Source of the DNA: JAABVD01 sp965204545
GTDB taxonomy: Bacteria > Verrucomicrobiota > Verrucomicrobiia > Opitutales > UBA2995
NCBI GenBank assembly: GCA_965204545.1
Contig: CBDBFA010000003.1
Coordinates: 3,348,001 to 3,412,000, forward strand
Direction: 5' to 3'
DNA: 64,000 nucleotides
Shown: piece after piece, positions 25,905 through 33,822 of the stretch
How positions within the stretch are numbered: position 1 is the first letter of the stretch
Layout of the letters: each line of letters begins with the position of its first letter
Made by a program: the position numbers and the translations under genes
The notes under the pieces: model-generated
The model's database searches: none
Seen by the model: only the letters and a program-made list of their open reading frames with translations
Told to the model about the DNA's origin: nothing

Positions 25905-27921
25905 GATTTTTGCAGGCATAATGATCCTCGTTTCCATCGCGGGGTCCTATTGGTATTGGAACCGGTCGGTTCCGGTTGCGCTCACCGTTTTTCCCGCCGA
26001 AGCCAGCCTGATCCTGAACGGCAGGGACGTGGCCCTGGGTGAAGATGGGGTGCTTCATGTAAAACGGGGGAAACACCTTCTGGAGGTGGTTAGCCCGGGA
26101 TATGGAGTCCGCCAGGAAGCGCTGGACCTGCGGTTTGGTCAACCAGAGCCATACGCCATCGCCTTGCCGGAGTTGCCCGGTTTGCTTTCGGTAATCACCC
26201 AACCCGACCAAGCTGCCATCAGTATCGATGGTACCGTCGCAGGCCAAGCTCCGCTGATCGGCCATGTATTGGAGCCGGGAGAATACGAAATTGTCGTCCA
26301 GGCAGAGAATTACCTTCCTCATCAGGAAAAGGCTACTGTTCATGGCAGGCGGCAAAGAACGCGCCTGGATGTTTCCCTGACTCCCGCATGGAGTCAGGTC
26401 TCCCTCAATACATCCCCTCAAGGCGCTACCCTTTACGTGAACGAGCAGCAGGTGGGAAGGACGCCACTAAGCATGGATCTCCTACAGGGACGATACGATT
26501 TTCGGTTGGAAATGGAAGATCGGGAACCGCAGAAATTTTCCATTCGGGTGCCTGCCAATCAAACGATTAACCTGCCGACCCGAGCCATGGAGTGGAAGCA
26601 CGGCAGCCTGGATTTGAGGACGATTCCGGAAGGAGCCTGGGTGACCGTCAATGGGGAACCCTTGGGGCAAACACCCGGCACATTTTCGCTTCCTTCGAAA
26701 ACGGAACTCAATTTCGCGGTTTCGCTCCTCGACTACGAGGAAACATCCTTCAATTTAATCCTCAATCCGGATCAGACCGTTCAGCAAACGCTTCAGCTTT
26801 CCCCCTTGCTTGGGGAATTGCGCATAGAAACCAAACCCACCCGGGCCGATATCTATCTGGATGGGCGCATTCAAGGGCTCTCACCCCTGAACCTGGAACT
26901 CCCCATAGGGGATTATGACCTGGAGGTGCGCAAAGCCGGTTATACTTCCCAGACGCATAAACTCCGTCCACAAGCCAATAAAACGGCCCGATACTCCTTC
27001 GAATTGATGAGCGAAACCCGGGGCACGAAACTCACCGACGACCAGATCCTCAGAGCCCTTATCGCGCAAAAGGACGGTATTCAAAAGGAGGTTTCGTCGC
27101 CCTACGGTTATCGACTGATTCTGATCGAGCCGGATACTTACACCATGGGACTGCCCCAGGAATTTTCAGGGCGAGGGTTTGATGAAACGCCGGTGGAAAT
27201 GCGCATTCGCCAACCTTTCTACATAGGCCTCCATGAGGTCTCCAACCGGGCATTCAACAGGTTCAAATCGGATCACGATAGTGGAATGGTAAGCGGAGTC
27301 TCGCTTCAATCCGGAGATCGACCCGTGGTGAACGTTTCCTGGAAAGAAGCCGTGGAGTATTGCAACTGGTTGAGCGACCTACAGGGATTGAAACCCGCTT
27401 ACCGGCAAGTTGGAGACGATTATGAATTGATCGAGCCGCGCACCGATGGATATCGCTTGCCCACTGAGGCGGAATGGGAGTTTGTCGCTCGTTACCATCA
27501 AGGCGCAGCCGAGATGATCTATCCCTGGGGAATGGAAATGCCGCCTCCTGAAAATAGCGGCAACTTTGGCGGGTCGGAAGCCAAAGTCATGATTGGCCAA
27601 GCTGTTCCAGGCTTTCGGGATGGATACCTGGCCACTTCCCCGGTGGGATCCTTCAGCGCCAATTCCCTGGGTTTGTTTGACATAGGCGGCAACGTTTCCG
27701 AATGGTGCACGGACTACTATTCCTACACTTATCCGAACTCCCCCCGTCCATTGGTGGACTATGCCGGGCCCGAAAAAGGCTCCCAAAGGCTCATTCGAGG
27801 TTCCAGTTGGAGATCGGCAACAGGCAGCGAACTGCGAAGCACCGGCAAGCGCTACGGGCTGGACGGCGCGGATGACGTGGGTTTTAGGCTCGCCAGATCC
27901 TATCCCATCGTTGTGGAATAG
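25840..27921 (+). CDS. PEGA-repeat protein with C-terminal FGE-like (SUMF1/EgtB/PvdO-type) domain
   Basis: From ATG 25840 the protein is 693 aa. A transmembrane helix spans about 21-38. Four to five PEGA-like beta modules follow ('TVFPAEASLILNGRDV', 'PDQAAISIDGTVAGQAP', 'TSPQGATLYVNEQQVGRTP', 'TKPTRADIYLDGRIQG', given by their Gly/Asp turn residues). The C-terminal 270 residues form a formylglycine-generating-enzyme-like fold ('YRLPTEAEWEFVAR', 'DIGGNVSEWCTDYY', 'RGSSW', final 'DVGFRLARS'). The cysteine pair needed by true FGE is absent, so it is more likely a binding or other modifying domain. Its N-terminal codons derive from a dispersed repeat. It is probably cotranscribed with its neighbours. 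Confidence 0.9.
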   Translation: MRSLRLHELRRDKLREAFRGPLIFAGIMILVSIAGSYWYWNRSVPVALTVFPAEASLILNGRDVALGEDGVLHVKRGKHLLEVVSPGYGVRQEALDLRFGQPEPYAIALPELPGLLSVITQPDQAAISIDGTVAGQAPLIGHVLEPGEYEIVVQAENYLPHQEKATVHGRRQRTRLDVSLTPAWSQVSLNTSPQGATLYVNEQQVGRTPLSMDLLQGRYDFRLEMEDREPQKFSIRVPANQTINLPTRAMEWKHGSLDLRTIPEGAWVTVNGEPLGQTPGTFSLPSKTELNFAVSLLDYEETSFNLILNPDQTVQQTLQLSPLLGELRIETKPTRADIYLDGRIQGLSPLNLELPIGDYDLEVRKAGYTSQTHKLRPQANKTARYSFELMSETRGTKLTDDQILRALIAQKDGIQKEVSSPYGYRLILIEPDTYTMGLPQEFSGRGFDETPVEMRIRQPFYIGLHEVSNRAFNRFKSDHDSGMVSGVSLQSGDRPVVNVSWKEAVEYCNWLSDLQGLKPAYRQVGDDYELIEPRTDGYRLPTEAEWEFVARYHQGAAEMIYPWGMEMPPPENSGNFGGSEAKVMIGQAVPGFRDGYLATSPVGSFSANSLGLFDIGGNVSEWCTDYYSYTYPNSPRPLVDYAGPEKGSQRLIRGSSWRSATGSELRSTGKRYGLDGADDVGFRLARSYPIVVE

Positions 27922-27934
27922 CCTATCCAGGTTC

Positions 27935-28321
27935 ATGATTCACTTGCCCAAATACTTTCTGTTTCTTCTGGGATTCGCCTGTAGTTTGGCCGTCACGGTC
28001 CTCGCCCAGGAAGAAATAGACGACCCGCTGGACAATTTTGACGGTAGCAATAAGGAAATTACCGTGGCTGATCCGGAGGCCCAGACGGAAAAAGAGGAGA
28101 GTGAATCCGGTTCGGGAAAAATTTCTCTGGGGGAGCTATCGGATGATAAGATCAAACAAGACAAAATGTCCGAATCCCTCGAAAATGAATTGGAAGCGAA
28201 AAATGCCGAAAGCGACCAAACGGAGGAAATGATTCAATCGGCGCTGGCTGCAATGGATCGTCCCCTCTCCGCTACCGGCCTGGAACTCAATCAACCGGAA
28301 GTATTTCCAGCCGATATCTGA
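27935..28321 (+). CDS. Small secreted acidic protein
   Basis: The 128-residue product starts at ATG 27935, 13 bases after the PEGA/FGE gene, with a clear signal peptide ('YFLFLLGFACSLAVTVLAQ'). The mature part is low-complexity and acidic (many E, D, S, K), probably disordered. No family is recognised. Position suggests a periplasmic partner of the same system. Confidence 0.75.
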   Translation: MIHLPKYFLFLLGFACSLAVTVLAQEEIDDPLDNFDGSNKEITVADPEAQTEKEESESGSGKISLGELSDDKIKQDKMSESLENELEAKNAESDQTEEMIQSALAAMDRPLSATGLELNQPEVFPADI

Positions 28322-28634
28322 CCAATCGTGATCATGGTCGAAAACTAACCACAGAGAACACAGAGGGAGAGGCGCCGTTGGCGCCCAAGGGAGAGTGAAG
28401 AGTGAAGAGTGAAGAGTGAAGTGTGGATTCTTAATACTGGGTCATTTAACCACGAAAGGCGCAGAAGGGATTAATAGCCACAAACCGTGCTTCGCAATGC
28501 TACGCAGGTCAAGAAGGCACATAAACCACAAAAAAACCATTTTGCGTTTTTTGTGCTTTTTATGGTTCCCTCTTTCTTTGCGTTCTTGGCGATCTTTGCG
28601 AGAGGCCATTCCCTCTGTGTCCTCTGGGTTCTCT
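28322..28634. repeat. Mosaic repeat gap
   Basis: The gap contains 'cacagagaacacagaggg', a GGCGCC palindrome, a 'gaagagtga' triplet array (28394-28422), the reversed 'gcaatgctacgcaggtcaag' unit and 'ttgcgttttttgtgcttttt'. The GTG start proposed for the next gene is inside such a unit ('ttctctgtggtaa'). Confidence 0.7.
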
Positions 28635-30014
28635 GTGGTAAATCCTTCATCATTCTTCCTTTTTCTTTCTTCCTTTCTTTGTGGTTCCTTGTTCCGGGCT
28701 GATCTGGCTGGTGAGACCCTGATATTTCCGCCCGCTGCCCTGAGCGATCTGGCAAAATTGGGGCCCGATCGTATCGAGGTCCGTTGGAAGCCCAGATCCA
28801 TTCCGGATGGATATTTCCCGGTCGTGGAAGGCTATTACGTGGTATACAATCATGAGAACCTGTCCCTGTTTTTTGGCCCGGTCCCCAAGGAAAAGGATGC
28901 GATTGGGACCCAAAACGAGCTCAATAAGGTCAGGAGCGACTTGATAAGGAAAAATCCGGCGCTTTCCAGTAGCACGGTTGGGCGTATACATATCGATTTC
29001 GGAGAGGATCTTCCAGTCAGTCAAAATATGCCTCCCCCCGAGGGCTTTAAACCGGTTCGGGTTCATTCCGGAAATTCCACCTTGGAATTGGGTCAGGCAA
29101 ATGAAGGCGCTGAATCGGAAGGCTCCCCGCCAGAAGGTCCCCCGACAGAAGGCCCCGCTTCCTCCACCTATGGCATCGCCAGCGAGACCGACAACCCGGA
29201 AGGCATTCCGGAGAATGAGTCTGCCAACGCCCAAAATGGACCCCCTCAGGGGACCGAAAATAATGAAAGTTCACTTGAACCCTCAAGCGGTGGATCATCG
29301 GCGGAAGAAACGAGGAATGATCCCGGAGAGACTGGAATTCTGAAAATACTCTCCCAGGGATCGGGCCCTTCCAAAGAAAATCCTGGGGCCGAAGTCGCAA
29401 GCTCCGAGGTCCAAAGTCAATCGCCGCAATCTCCCCAAGGCGAGCTTGCCGGGACCGGGAATCCAACTGCCCCGGCCCCACGCCAAACCGAGTCGTCCGA
29501 ATCGGGGGAATCGGGAGATCCTTCGGGGCAAATCCAGGAGCCGGAAATTGAACCGTTGCGGCTAGATGCCCAACCCGCTGCGGAAAGTGCCCAACCCGCT
29601 CCGGAAAGTGCCCAACCCGCTCCGGAAAATGCCGAACCGGCTGCGGATAATACCCCGGAAACCGTGGCGCAATCCAATGCGCCAACTTCTACGACCCCAG
29701 GCCAAACCGAGTCTTCTGAATCAGGCGATTCGGGAGATCCTTCGGGGCAAATCCAGGAGCCGGAAATTGAACCGTTGCGGCTAAATGCCCAACCCGCTGC
29801 GGAAAGTGCCCAATCCGTTGCGGAAAATGCCGAACCGGCTGCCGAAAATGCTCCAGAAACCGTGGCGCAATCCAATGCGCCGACTCCGGCCAACCCGGAA
29901 AAGAGCGTGTCGGAGAACCTTCAGAAAACCAAGGACGACTCCGTTCATATCAATCAGTTGCTCAAAGGAAGGAGAGGCGCCGGTGGCAAAGGAAGAGTGA
30001 AGAGTGAAGAGTGA
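28635..30014 (+). CDS. Secreted Pro/Glu/Ser-rich protein with internal duplication
   Basis: GTG 28635 gives a 459-residue protein with a good signal peptide ('FFLFLSSFLCGSLFRADLAG'). The frame is open further left to 28416, but that sequence is repeat. Residues about 25-140 form a folded domain ('RIEVRWKPRSIPDGYFPV', 'LSLFFGPVP'). The rest is low-complexity, rich in Pro, Glu, Ala, Ser and Asn, and contains a near-duplicated block (29484-29702 and 29703-29900). The last residues ('GRVKSEE') come from a 'gaagagtga' repeat. Such linkers often span the periplasm. No family is recognised. Confidence 0.7.
   Translation: MVNPSSFFLFLSSFLCGSLFRADLAGETLIFPPAALSDLAKLGPDRIEVRWKPRSIPDGYFPVVEGYYVVYNHENLSLFFGPVPKEKDAIGTQNELNKVRSDLIRKNPALSSSTVGRIHIDFGEDLPVSQNMPPPEGFKPVRVHSGNSTLELGQANEGAESEGSPPEGPPTEGPASSTYGIASETDNPEGIPENESANAQNGPPQGTENNESSLEPSSGGSSAEETRNDPGETGILKILSQGSGPSKENPGAEVASSEVQSQSPQSPQGELAGTGNPTAPAPRQTESSESGESGDPSGQIQEPEIEPLRLDAQPAAESAQPAPESAQPAPENAEPAADNTPETVAQSNAPTSTTPGQTESSESGDSGDPSGQIQEPEIEPLRLNAQPAAESAQSVAENAEPAAENAPETVAQSNAPTPANPEKSVSENLQKTKDDSVHINQLLKGRRGAGGKGRVKSEE
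29484..29900 (+). repeat. In-frame tandem duplication, about 73 and 66 codons
   Basis: Unit 1 (29484-29702) and unit 2 (29703-29900) both run from 'QTESSESG' through 'GQIQEPEIEPLRL' to 'VAQSNAPT'. Unit 1 has extra AESAQPAPE-type subrepeats. The DNA is highly similar, pointing to recent duplication. Confidence 0.92.
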
Positions 30015-30244
30015 AGAGGGGAACCACAAAAAGCACATGAGGCGCCGTTGGCGCCAATTAAGAATTAGGAATTAGAAATTATTCTAACAACGCTTCGCTT
30101 GATCCGGCTATGCCGGAACAGGATCGCTGTCGCGAATAGGAGGTAGATAGCCACAAAAGGCACATAAACCACAAAAAAACCATTTTGCGTTTTTTGTGCT
30201 TTTTGTGGTTCCATCTCTCCCTATTCCTCTGACCACTGGTTACT
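30015..30244. repeat. Mosaic repeat gap
   Basis: The gap holds GGCGCCGTTGGCGCC, the hairpin module with stem TCCGGC-tat-GCCGGA (30098-30125) and 'cattttgcgttttttgtgc'. The unit order closely parallels that at 19067-19160. Confidence 0.7.
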
Positions 30245-30760
30245 TTGTTTCCCGTTTCACTGCTGATTGTTTGTTTGGCCTGCCTGTTCGCCCCTGGGGT
30301 TATGGCAACGGATGCTTCGTCCGACCCAAACAAAAGCGCTGAAAAATCCGAAATGCTATACCGCCGAGGATTGGCCGCATACCAGGCCGGAGACTATCCT
30401 GCGGCAGAGACTTATTTTGAAGAAATTCTCGCAATCGACTTCTCGCCGGATGCCGCCGTTTACTTGACCTACCTTCGCAAGGAGAGGGGCGATTTCGCCG
30501 GAGCCCTGGAAAGCCTGCAAACCTACCTCGACAACACAAGTGACAGCGATTCCGACCTGCAAAGCTATATTTCCCTCAAGTTATTCCTGGAAGCCCGGCT
30601 CGCATCGGAAGCAAACGAAAAGCAACTGTCCTCATACCGCACCACAACCCTGATCGGTATCCTCATAGCCATCATCGCCTTGATCGTATCCATCGTAGCG
30701 CTCAGGAAGAAGGGAATTAACCACAGAGGGCACAGAGAACACAGAGGAGGCAGAAATTAA
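30245..30760 (+). CDS. Small TPR membrane protein
   Basis: The product is 171 aa from TTG 30245 ('MFPVSLLIVCLACLF', signal peptide). A TPR-like pair follows ('LYRRGLAAYQAGDYPAAETYFEEILAID', key residues G-x-x-x-Y and A-x-x-x-F) and then a C-terminal transmembrane helix ('TTTLIGILIAIIALIVSIVAL', residues about 130-150). This layout (signal, TPR, TM, short basic tail) resembles BatE-like proteins of aerotolerance operons, which also occur with VWA proteins. The final 18 residues ('INHRGHREHRGG') are encoded by a dispersed repeat. It is last in the plus-strand operon. Confidence 0.8.
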   Translation: MFPVSLLIVCLACLFAPGVMATDASSDPNKSAEKSEMLYRRGLAAYQAGDYPAAETYFEEILAIDFSPDAAVYLTYLRKERGDFAGALESLQTYLDNTSDSDSDLQSYISLKLFLEARLASEANEKQLSSYRTTTLIGILIAIIALIVSIVALRKKGINHRGHREHRGGRN

Positions 30761-30856
30761 CATGGATGAACAGGATAAACAGGATTTGAAAAAGGAGAGG
30801 GGGAGAGGCGCCAACGGCGCCTTCTCTCTGTGTTCTCTGGGTTCTCTGTGGTTAAT
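30716..30856. repeat. Large inverted repeat between convergent operons
   Basis: Arms ATTAACCACAGAG (30716-30728) and CTCTGTGGTTAAT (30844-30856) are perfect. A second pair lies inside (CAGAGAACACAGAG 30733-30746 with 30826-30839), plus a GGCGCC palindrome. It lies exactly where two operons meet and could act as a two-way terminator, although it lacks a clear T-run. Confidence 0.85.
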
Positions 30857-30875
30857 AATTTATTCTACGTCACAA

Positions 30876-31760
30876 TTAAAACAAAGTCCGGTAAGCCTCG
30901 ACCACTTCCTTCGGTTTCAATCCCTTTGCCCGAAGGCGGCCGGTGGAATCGATGAGTAAAATCTGTGGGGATTGTCCAATGCCAAGCAGTTGCATTGGAT
31001 GATCCGTGGATTCCTGGTTTTCCGAGTAGTTGAAGATATGCGGCCAACCGGCCAAATCTTCATTGAGCATGGCCAATGCATCTTCCCGCGATTTGTCCAG
31101 GTTCAATCCCAGAAACCGCGTGTTGCTTGAATCGAAATCGACCAGGCGTTGATAATTCAAGTCCTGGGACCAGGAAAGCAGTTCGGAATTCCAAGACCCC
31201 CAAACCAGCATGACGGTGTTCTTGCCGATGAGGTCTTCAGTGGAAACGAAATCGTTCCATTCATGAATTCCTTCGACCAGCAAATGTCCGGTAAAATCGG
31301 GTAATGCCTCACCCGGCTGGACGAGCAATTGAATCTCATCCGAGTCCGCTCCTGCAATAGTTTTAACAGCGGTGTAATCCGATGCATTCATCATCAGCAA
31401 GAATACAACGGCCAGGAAAACCAGCGCTCCCACCGCCGCCATCAACCAATTCAATAGGACCGGGTTTTTCCCGGGCGAACCGGTCAAGGCGACCAGGGTC
31501 CGGACATCCCGATCTTCCGAAATTGCCGCCGGCAAATTGGAAGCCTGATGGGCGGTTTGAATCGAACGGAGAACCACTTTCTTGCCCGCCAAAAGGGAAC
31601 CCTCGGTCGAGACGGAATGGTCGGTCGATCCTTCGTCCGAATCCGAGACCCTAGTTTGAAAAGGTCTGATGATCCCGACCAGTTCCATAAGGTCATATTC
31701 CGGAATCCAACCCGGAAACGGTTCTGGCCTGGTCGGCGGCTCTTGTGATTCTTCTGCCAT
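30876..31760 (-). CDS. Membrane-anchored thioredoxin-fold protein lacking redox cysteines
   Basis: Start ATG 31760 overlaps the stop of the VWA gene (TGATG). The 294-residue protein has a cytoplasmic N-terminal region (about 1-115), one transmembrane helix ('WLMAAVGALVFLAVVFLLMM', about 116-138), and a C-terminal domain read as thioredoxin/AhpC-like ('ALPDFTGHLL', 'KNTVMLVWGSWNSELLSW', 'QSPQILLIDSTGRLRAKGL'). Where CxxC is expected the sequence is W-N-S, so it cannot act as a thiol oxidoreductase and may be a binding domain. It is the last gene of the minus-strand operon. Confidence 0.75.
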   Translation of the reverse strand: MAEESQEPPTRPEPFPGWIPEYDLMELVGIIRPFQTRVSDSDEGSTDHSVSTEGSLLAGKKVVLRSIQTAHQASNLPAAISEDRDVRTLVALTGSPGKNPVLLNWLMAAVGALVFLAVVFLLMMNASDYTAVKTIAGADSDEIQLLVQPGEALPDFTGHLLVEGIHEWNDFVSTEDLIGKNTVMLVWGSWNSELLSWSQDLNYQRLVDFDSSNTRFLGLNLDKSREDALAMLNEDLAGWPHIFNYSENQESTDHPMQLLGIGQSPQILLIDSTGRLRAKGLKPKEVVEAYRTLF

Positions 31761-32731
31761 CAACGATTGGTGATTCCCACAAACGCGCCTCCGTTGCGTA
31801 CGGCGAGAAGACGCATGAGTTCGGCAAAATTTTTTCCGGTTTGGCCGGAAAAGGCAAAATCGGTGTAAAACCCGATGCCGTGTATCCGGATCAGATGGTC
31901 TCCGTTTTCCAGCCTCGGGTTATTGCGTTCCACTATCGATAGGAACTCGGTCGGATTTCCTGAATCCATTTCATCGCCGAAGACGAAGATGCTGATTTTT
32001 TCTTCCCCGTCATTGAAGTCGGTAATCGCGGTTAAAATGCCCGGTCCCGGATTACTGCCACTGTCATCATACCAGTCGAGGTAACGATCCAGTATTCTCC
32101 TGCGTTGACTGGGCGAGTCGCTCAGCCAGGTTCCTTTCGTCCCGGAAAACAAATAAACTCCATCTGCATTCATGATCTGAATGCCTTTTAAATTCGGGAA
32201 AGCAAAAAGCGTTTCTTCCAGCTTTCTGGCCACCAGGCGCTCGTGTTGATCCATCGACCCGGAGGTATCTATAACAAAAATGACGTATTCGCTATCCGCC
32301 GGAATTCCACCCACCACATCGGTCGGTTTCTGTTCCGGCATACGGGAAAGTTCCAAATCCTGAAGGGCTCTTGCCAGGCTTTCTTCTTCCTCGACCTGTT
32401 TGCGGGCGCGGGCATCGCTGGCGGCATACTGCCCCTCTACCTCGTGGAGGAGTCGTTGCATTTGAGCAATCCTGTCTTCCCATTCGGATAATTGCTCCAA
32501 GGCTCGGTCCAAATCGAGATTGGTTTTCAAGGTGTCCCCGCGAATCTCGAATATGGCATTTTCCCGATCTTTCAAAAGACCTTCGAGTTCGGACTCAACC
32601 TGTTCAAGGATCTGGGGATGCGATCCGCGAAAGATGACAAAGAGCAGGATTATGGCTCCGAAACCACAACTAATGCAGTCCAGAAAGGACAAGCTGAAGG
32701 TGGCAAATGCGCCTCTTCTTTTGCGTTTCAT
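31760..32731 (-). CDS. VWA-domain protein with MotB/ExbD-like N-terminal helix (second copy)
   Basis: The 323-residue protein starts with a basic segment and one transmembrane helix bearing an acidic residue at its entry (D18 in 'LSFLDCISCGFG'). A coiled coil (about 45-130) and a von Willebrand A domain follow, with a complete metal site start DTSGS at 155-159. The N-terminal block closely matches that of the neighbouring VWA protein (LSFLDxIxCGFGAxILLFV). A single helix with an aspartate next to a TolQ/MotA-type gene is the pattern of MotB/ExbD stator partners, here with VWA instead of a peptidoglycan-binding domain. Function is inferred. Confidence 0.85.
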   Translation of the reverse strand: MKRKRRGAFATFSLSFLDCISCGFGAIILLFVIFRGSHPQILEQVESELEGLLKDRENAIFEIRGDTLKTNLDLDRALEQLSEWEDRIAQMQRLLHEVEGQYAASDARARKQVEEEESLARALQDLELSRMPEQKPTDVVGGIPADSEYVIFVIDTSGSMDQHERLVARKLEETLFAFPNLKGIQIMNADGVYLFSGTKGTWLSDSPSQRRRILDRYLDWYDDSGSNPGPGILTAITDFNDGEEKISIFVFGDEMDSGNPTEFLSIVERNNPRLENGDHLIRIHGIGFYTDFAFSGQTGKNFAELMRLLAVRNGGAFVGITNR

Positions 32732-32736
32732 GCCAA

Positions 32737-33822
32737 TCAGGGCCAGCTTTCAGCTGGAGAAAAGAAAGACCCGTCATGGCGCCGTGCCAGGTTCCAATAG
32801 CTACTGGCCGCCTCGGGGTCTCCTTCGAGGTAGAACAGGATTATGTTGACCGGTACCCCCGAGGGGATAGCCCTTTCGGCCATTTTCAATGCCCTCAAGC
32901 GATCCTCTCCCGATACCTGGCCTGACGGCAGAGCAAACGAATCCCCCTGGGTGGGGAGACCATCGGTAATCACGATAACATTGTCGGGCTTTGGGGAAAA
33001 TCCCTCGATCCGCCGAAACGCGCGCTCCAGATTGGTGCCGCCCCCAGGCACGACTTGCCGAAGCCGGTCGAGAACATCTTTGGCGGTTTCGGGTGAAGTC
33101 GCCAGCCAGTCATTGCCCTGTCCCGTCAAAACAGGTTCCGTTGTCTCGCTAAAGGTAAATAACTGGAAGAACTCCGTTTCGACCATCGTTGCGAGCAGCC
33201 ACTCGGTTGCCTCCAACACTCGGAGCCATTTCTCACTGCCTTGCCGCTCCCCGGGATTTGCCGCTTTCATGGCCATTATTTCGGGTAAGGTTTCACCGGT
33301 CATACTGAGAGACCGGTCGACGAGTATTACCAGTCGCCGACCATCGGTCCTGAGCCCGGTAAGGTATTGTTGGCGATTGGTTCCCTGGCGGCGAAGCAAG
33401 TCCATGCCGGGGTCTGTGCTGGTGGTCCCCATTTGGGCCATGAGGGCCTCCTTCTTCGCCTCGATGTCCGCTTTGAGTTGGTTGAGGTGTTCCAGTTTAG
33501 CCAGGGTTTCATTCTCCAGGCGCAAGATTTCTTCCTTCAGATTTTGAGTCTCCCGGATAACCTCATCGGCCAAGCCTTGGGCGGTTACGATTTGCTCCTC
33601 GGTTTCCAACAGGGTGTTGCGGAGATTGGCCAGGTTTTCCCGCCCATCCGATAATTCCTCATCAAAAGTATCGACCTCGCCTCTGAGGTCCGCCGTTTCC
33701 TGGTTGCGCAAGCTCTGATCGTTTGAAGCTGTGAGAACGAACAAAAGGATCACCGCCCCAAAGCCACAGGTAATGGCATCCAGGAATGACAGCCCGAAAT
33801 TGTCCTCTTCCGATTTACGCAT
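32737..33822 (-). CDS. VWA-domain protein with MotB/ExbD-like N-terminal helix (first copy)
   Basis: Start ATG 33822 (361 aa) overlaps the end of the FHA gene by eight bases; an upstream in-frame ATG at 33843 would extend into that gene. The layout parallels the next gene: transmembrane helix with D14 in 'LSFLDAITCGFG', a long coiled coil (about 37-128), then a VWA domain with the metal site D169-x-S171-x-S173 and later 'VPGGGTNLERAF' and 'VIVITDGLPTQGD'. The spacing to the second VWA gene is five bases. The two may form a heterodimer in a proton-driven complex. Confidence 0.85.
   Translation of the reverse strand: MRKSEEDNFGLSFLDAITCGFGAVILLFVLTASNDQSLRNQETADLRGEVDTFDEELSDGRENLANLRNTLLETEEQIVTAQGLADEVIRETQNLKEEILRLENETLAKLEHLNQLKADIEAKKEALMAQMGTTSTDPGMDLLRRQGTNRQQYLTGLRTDGRRLVILVDRSLSMTGETLPEIMAMKAANPGERQGSEKWLRVLEATEWLLATMVETEFFQLFTFSETTEPVLTGQGNDWLATSPETAKDVLDRLRQVVPGGGTNLERAFRRIEGFSPKPDNVIVITDGLPTQGDSFALPSGQVSGEDRLRALKMAERAIPSGVPVNIILFYLEGDPEAASSYWNLARRHDGSFFSPAESWP

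Noticed and set aside
25840..27921. The PEGA/FGE-like protein as the maturase of the four sulfatases
   Set aside because: The segment after RGSSW has no cysteine pair, and the gene belongs to a different operon 20 kb away.
28416..28634. Longer N-terminus for the Pro/Glu/Ser-rich secreted protein
   Set aside because: Translation of this part gives repeat-derived residues shared in DNA with several non-coding gaps; GTG 28635 leads directly into a signal peptide.
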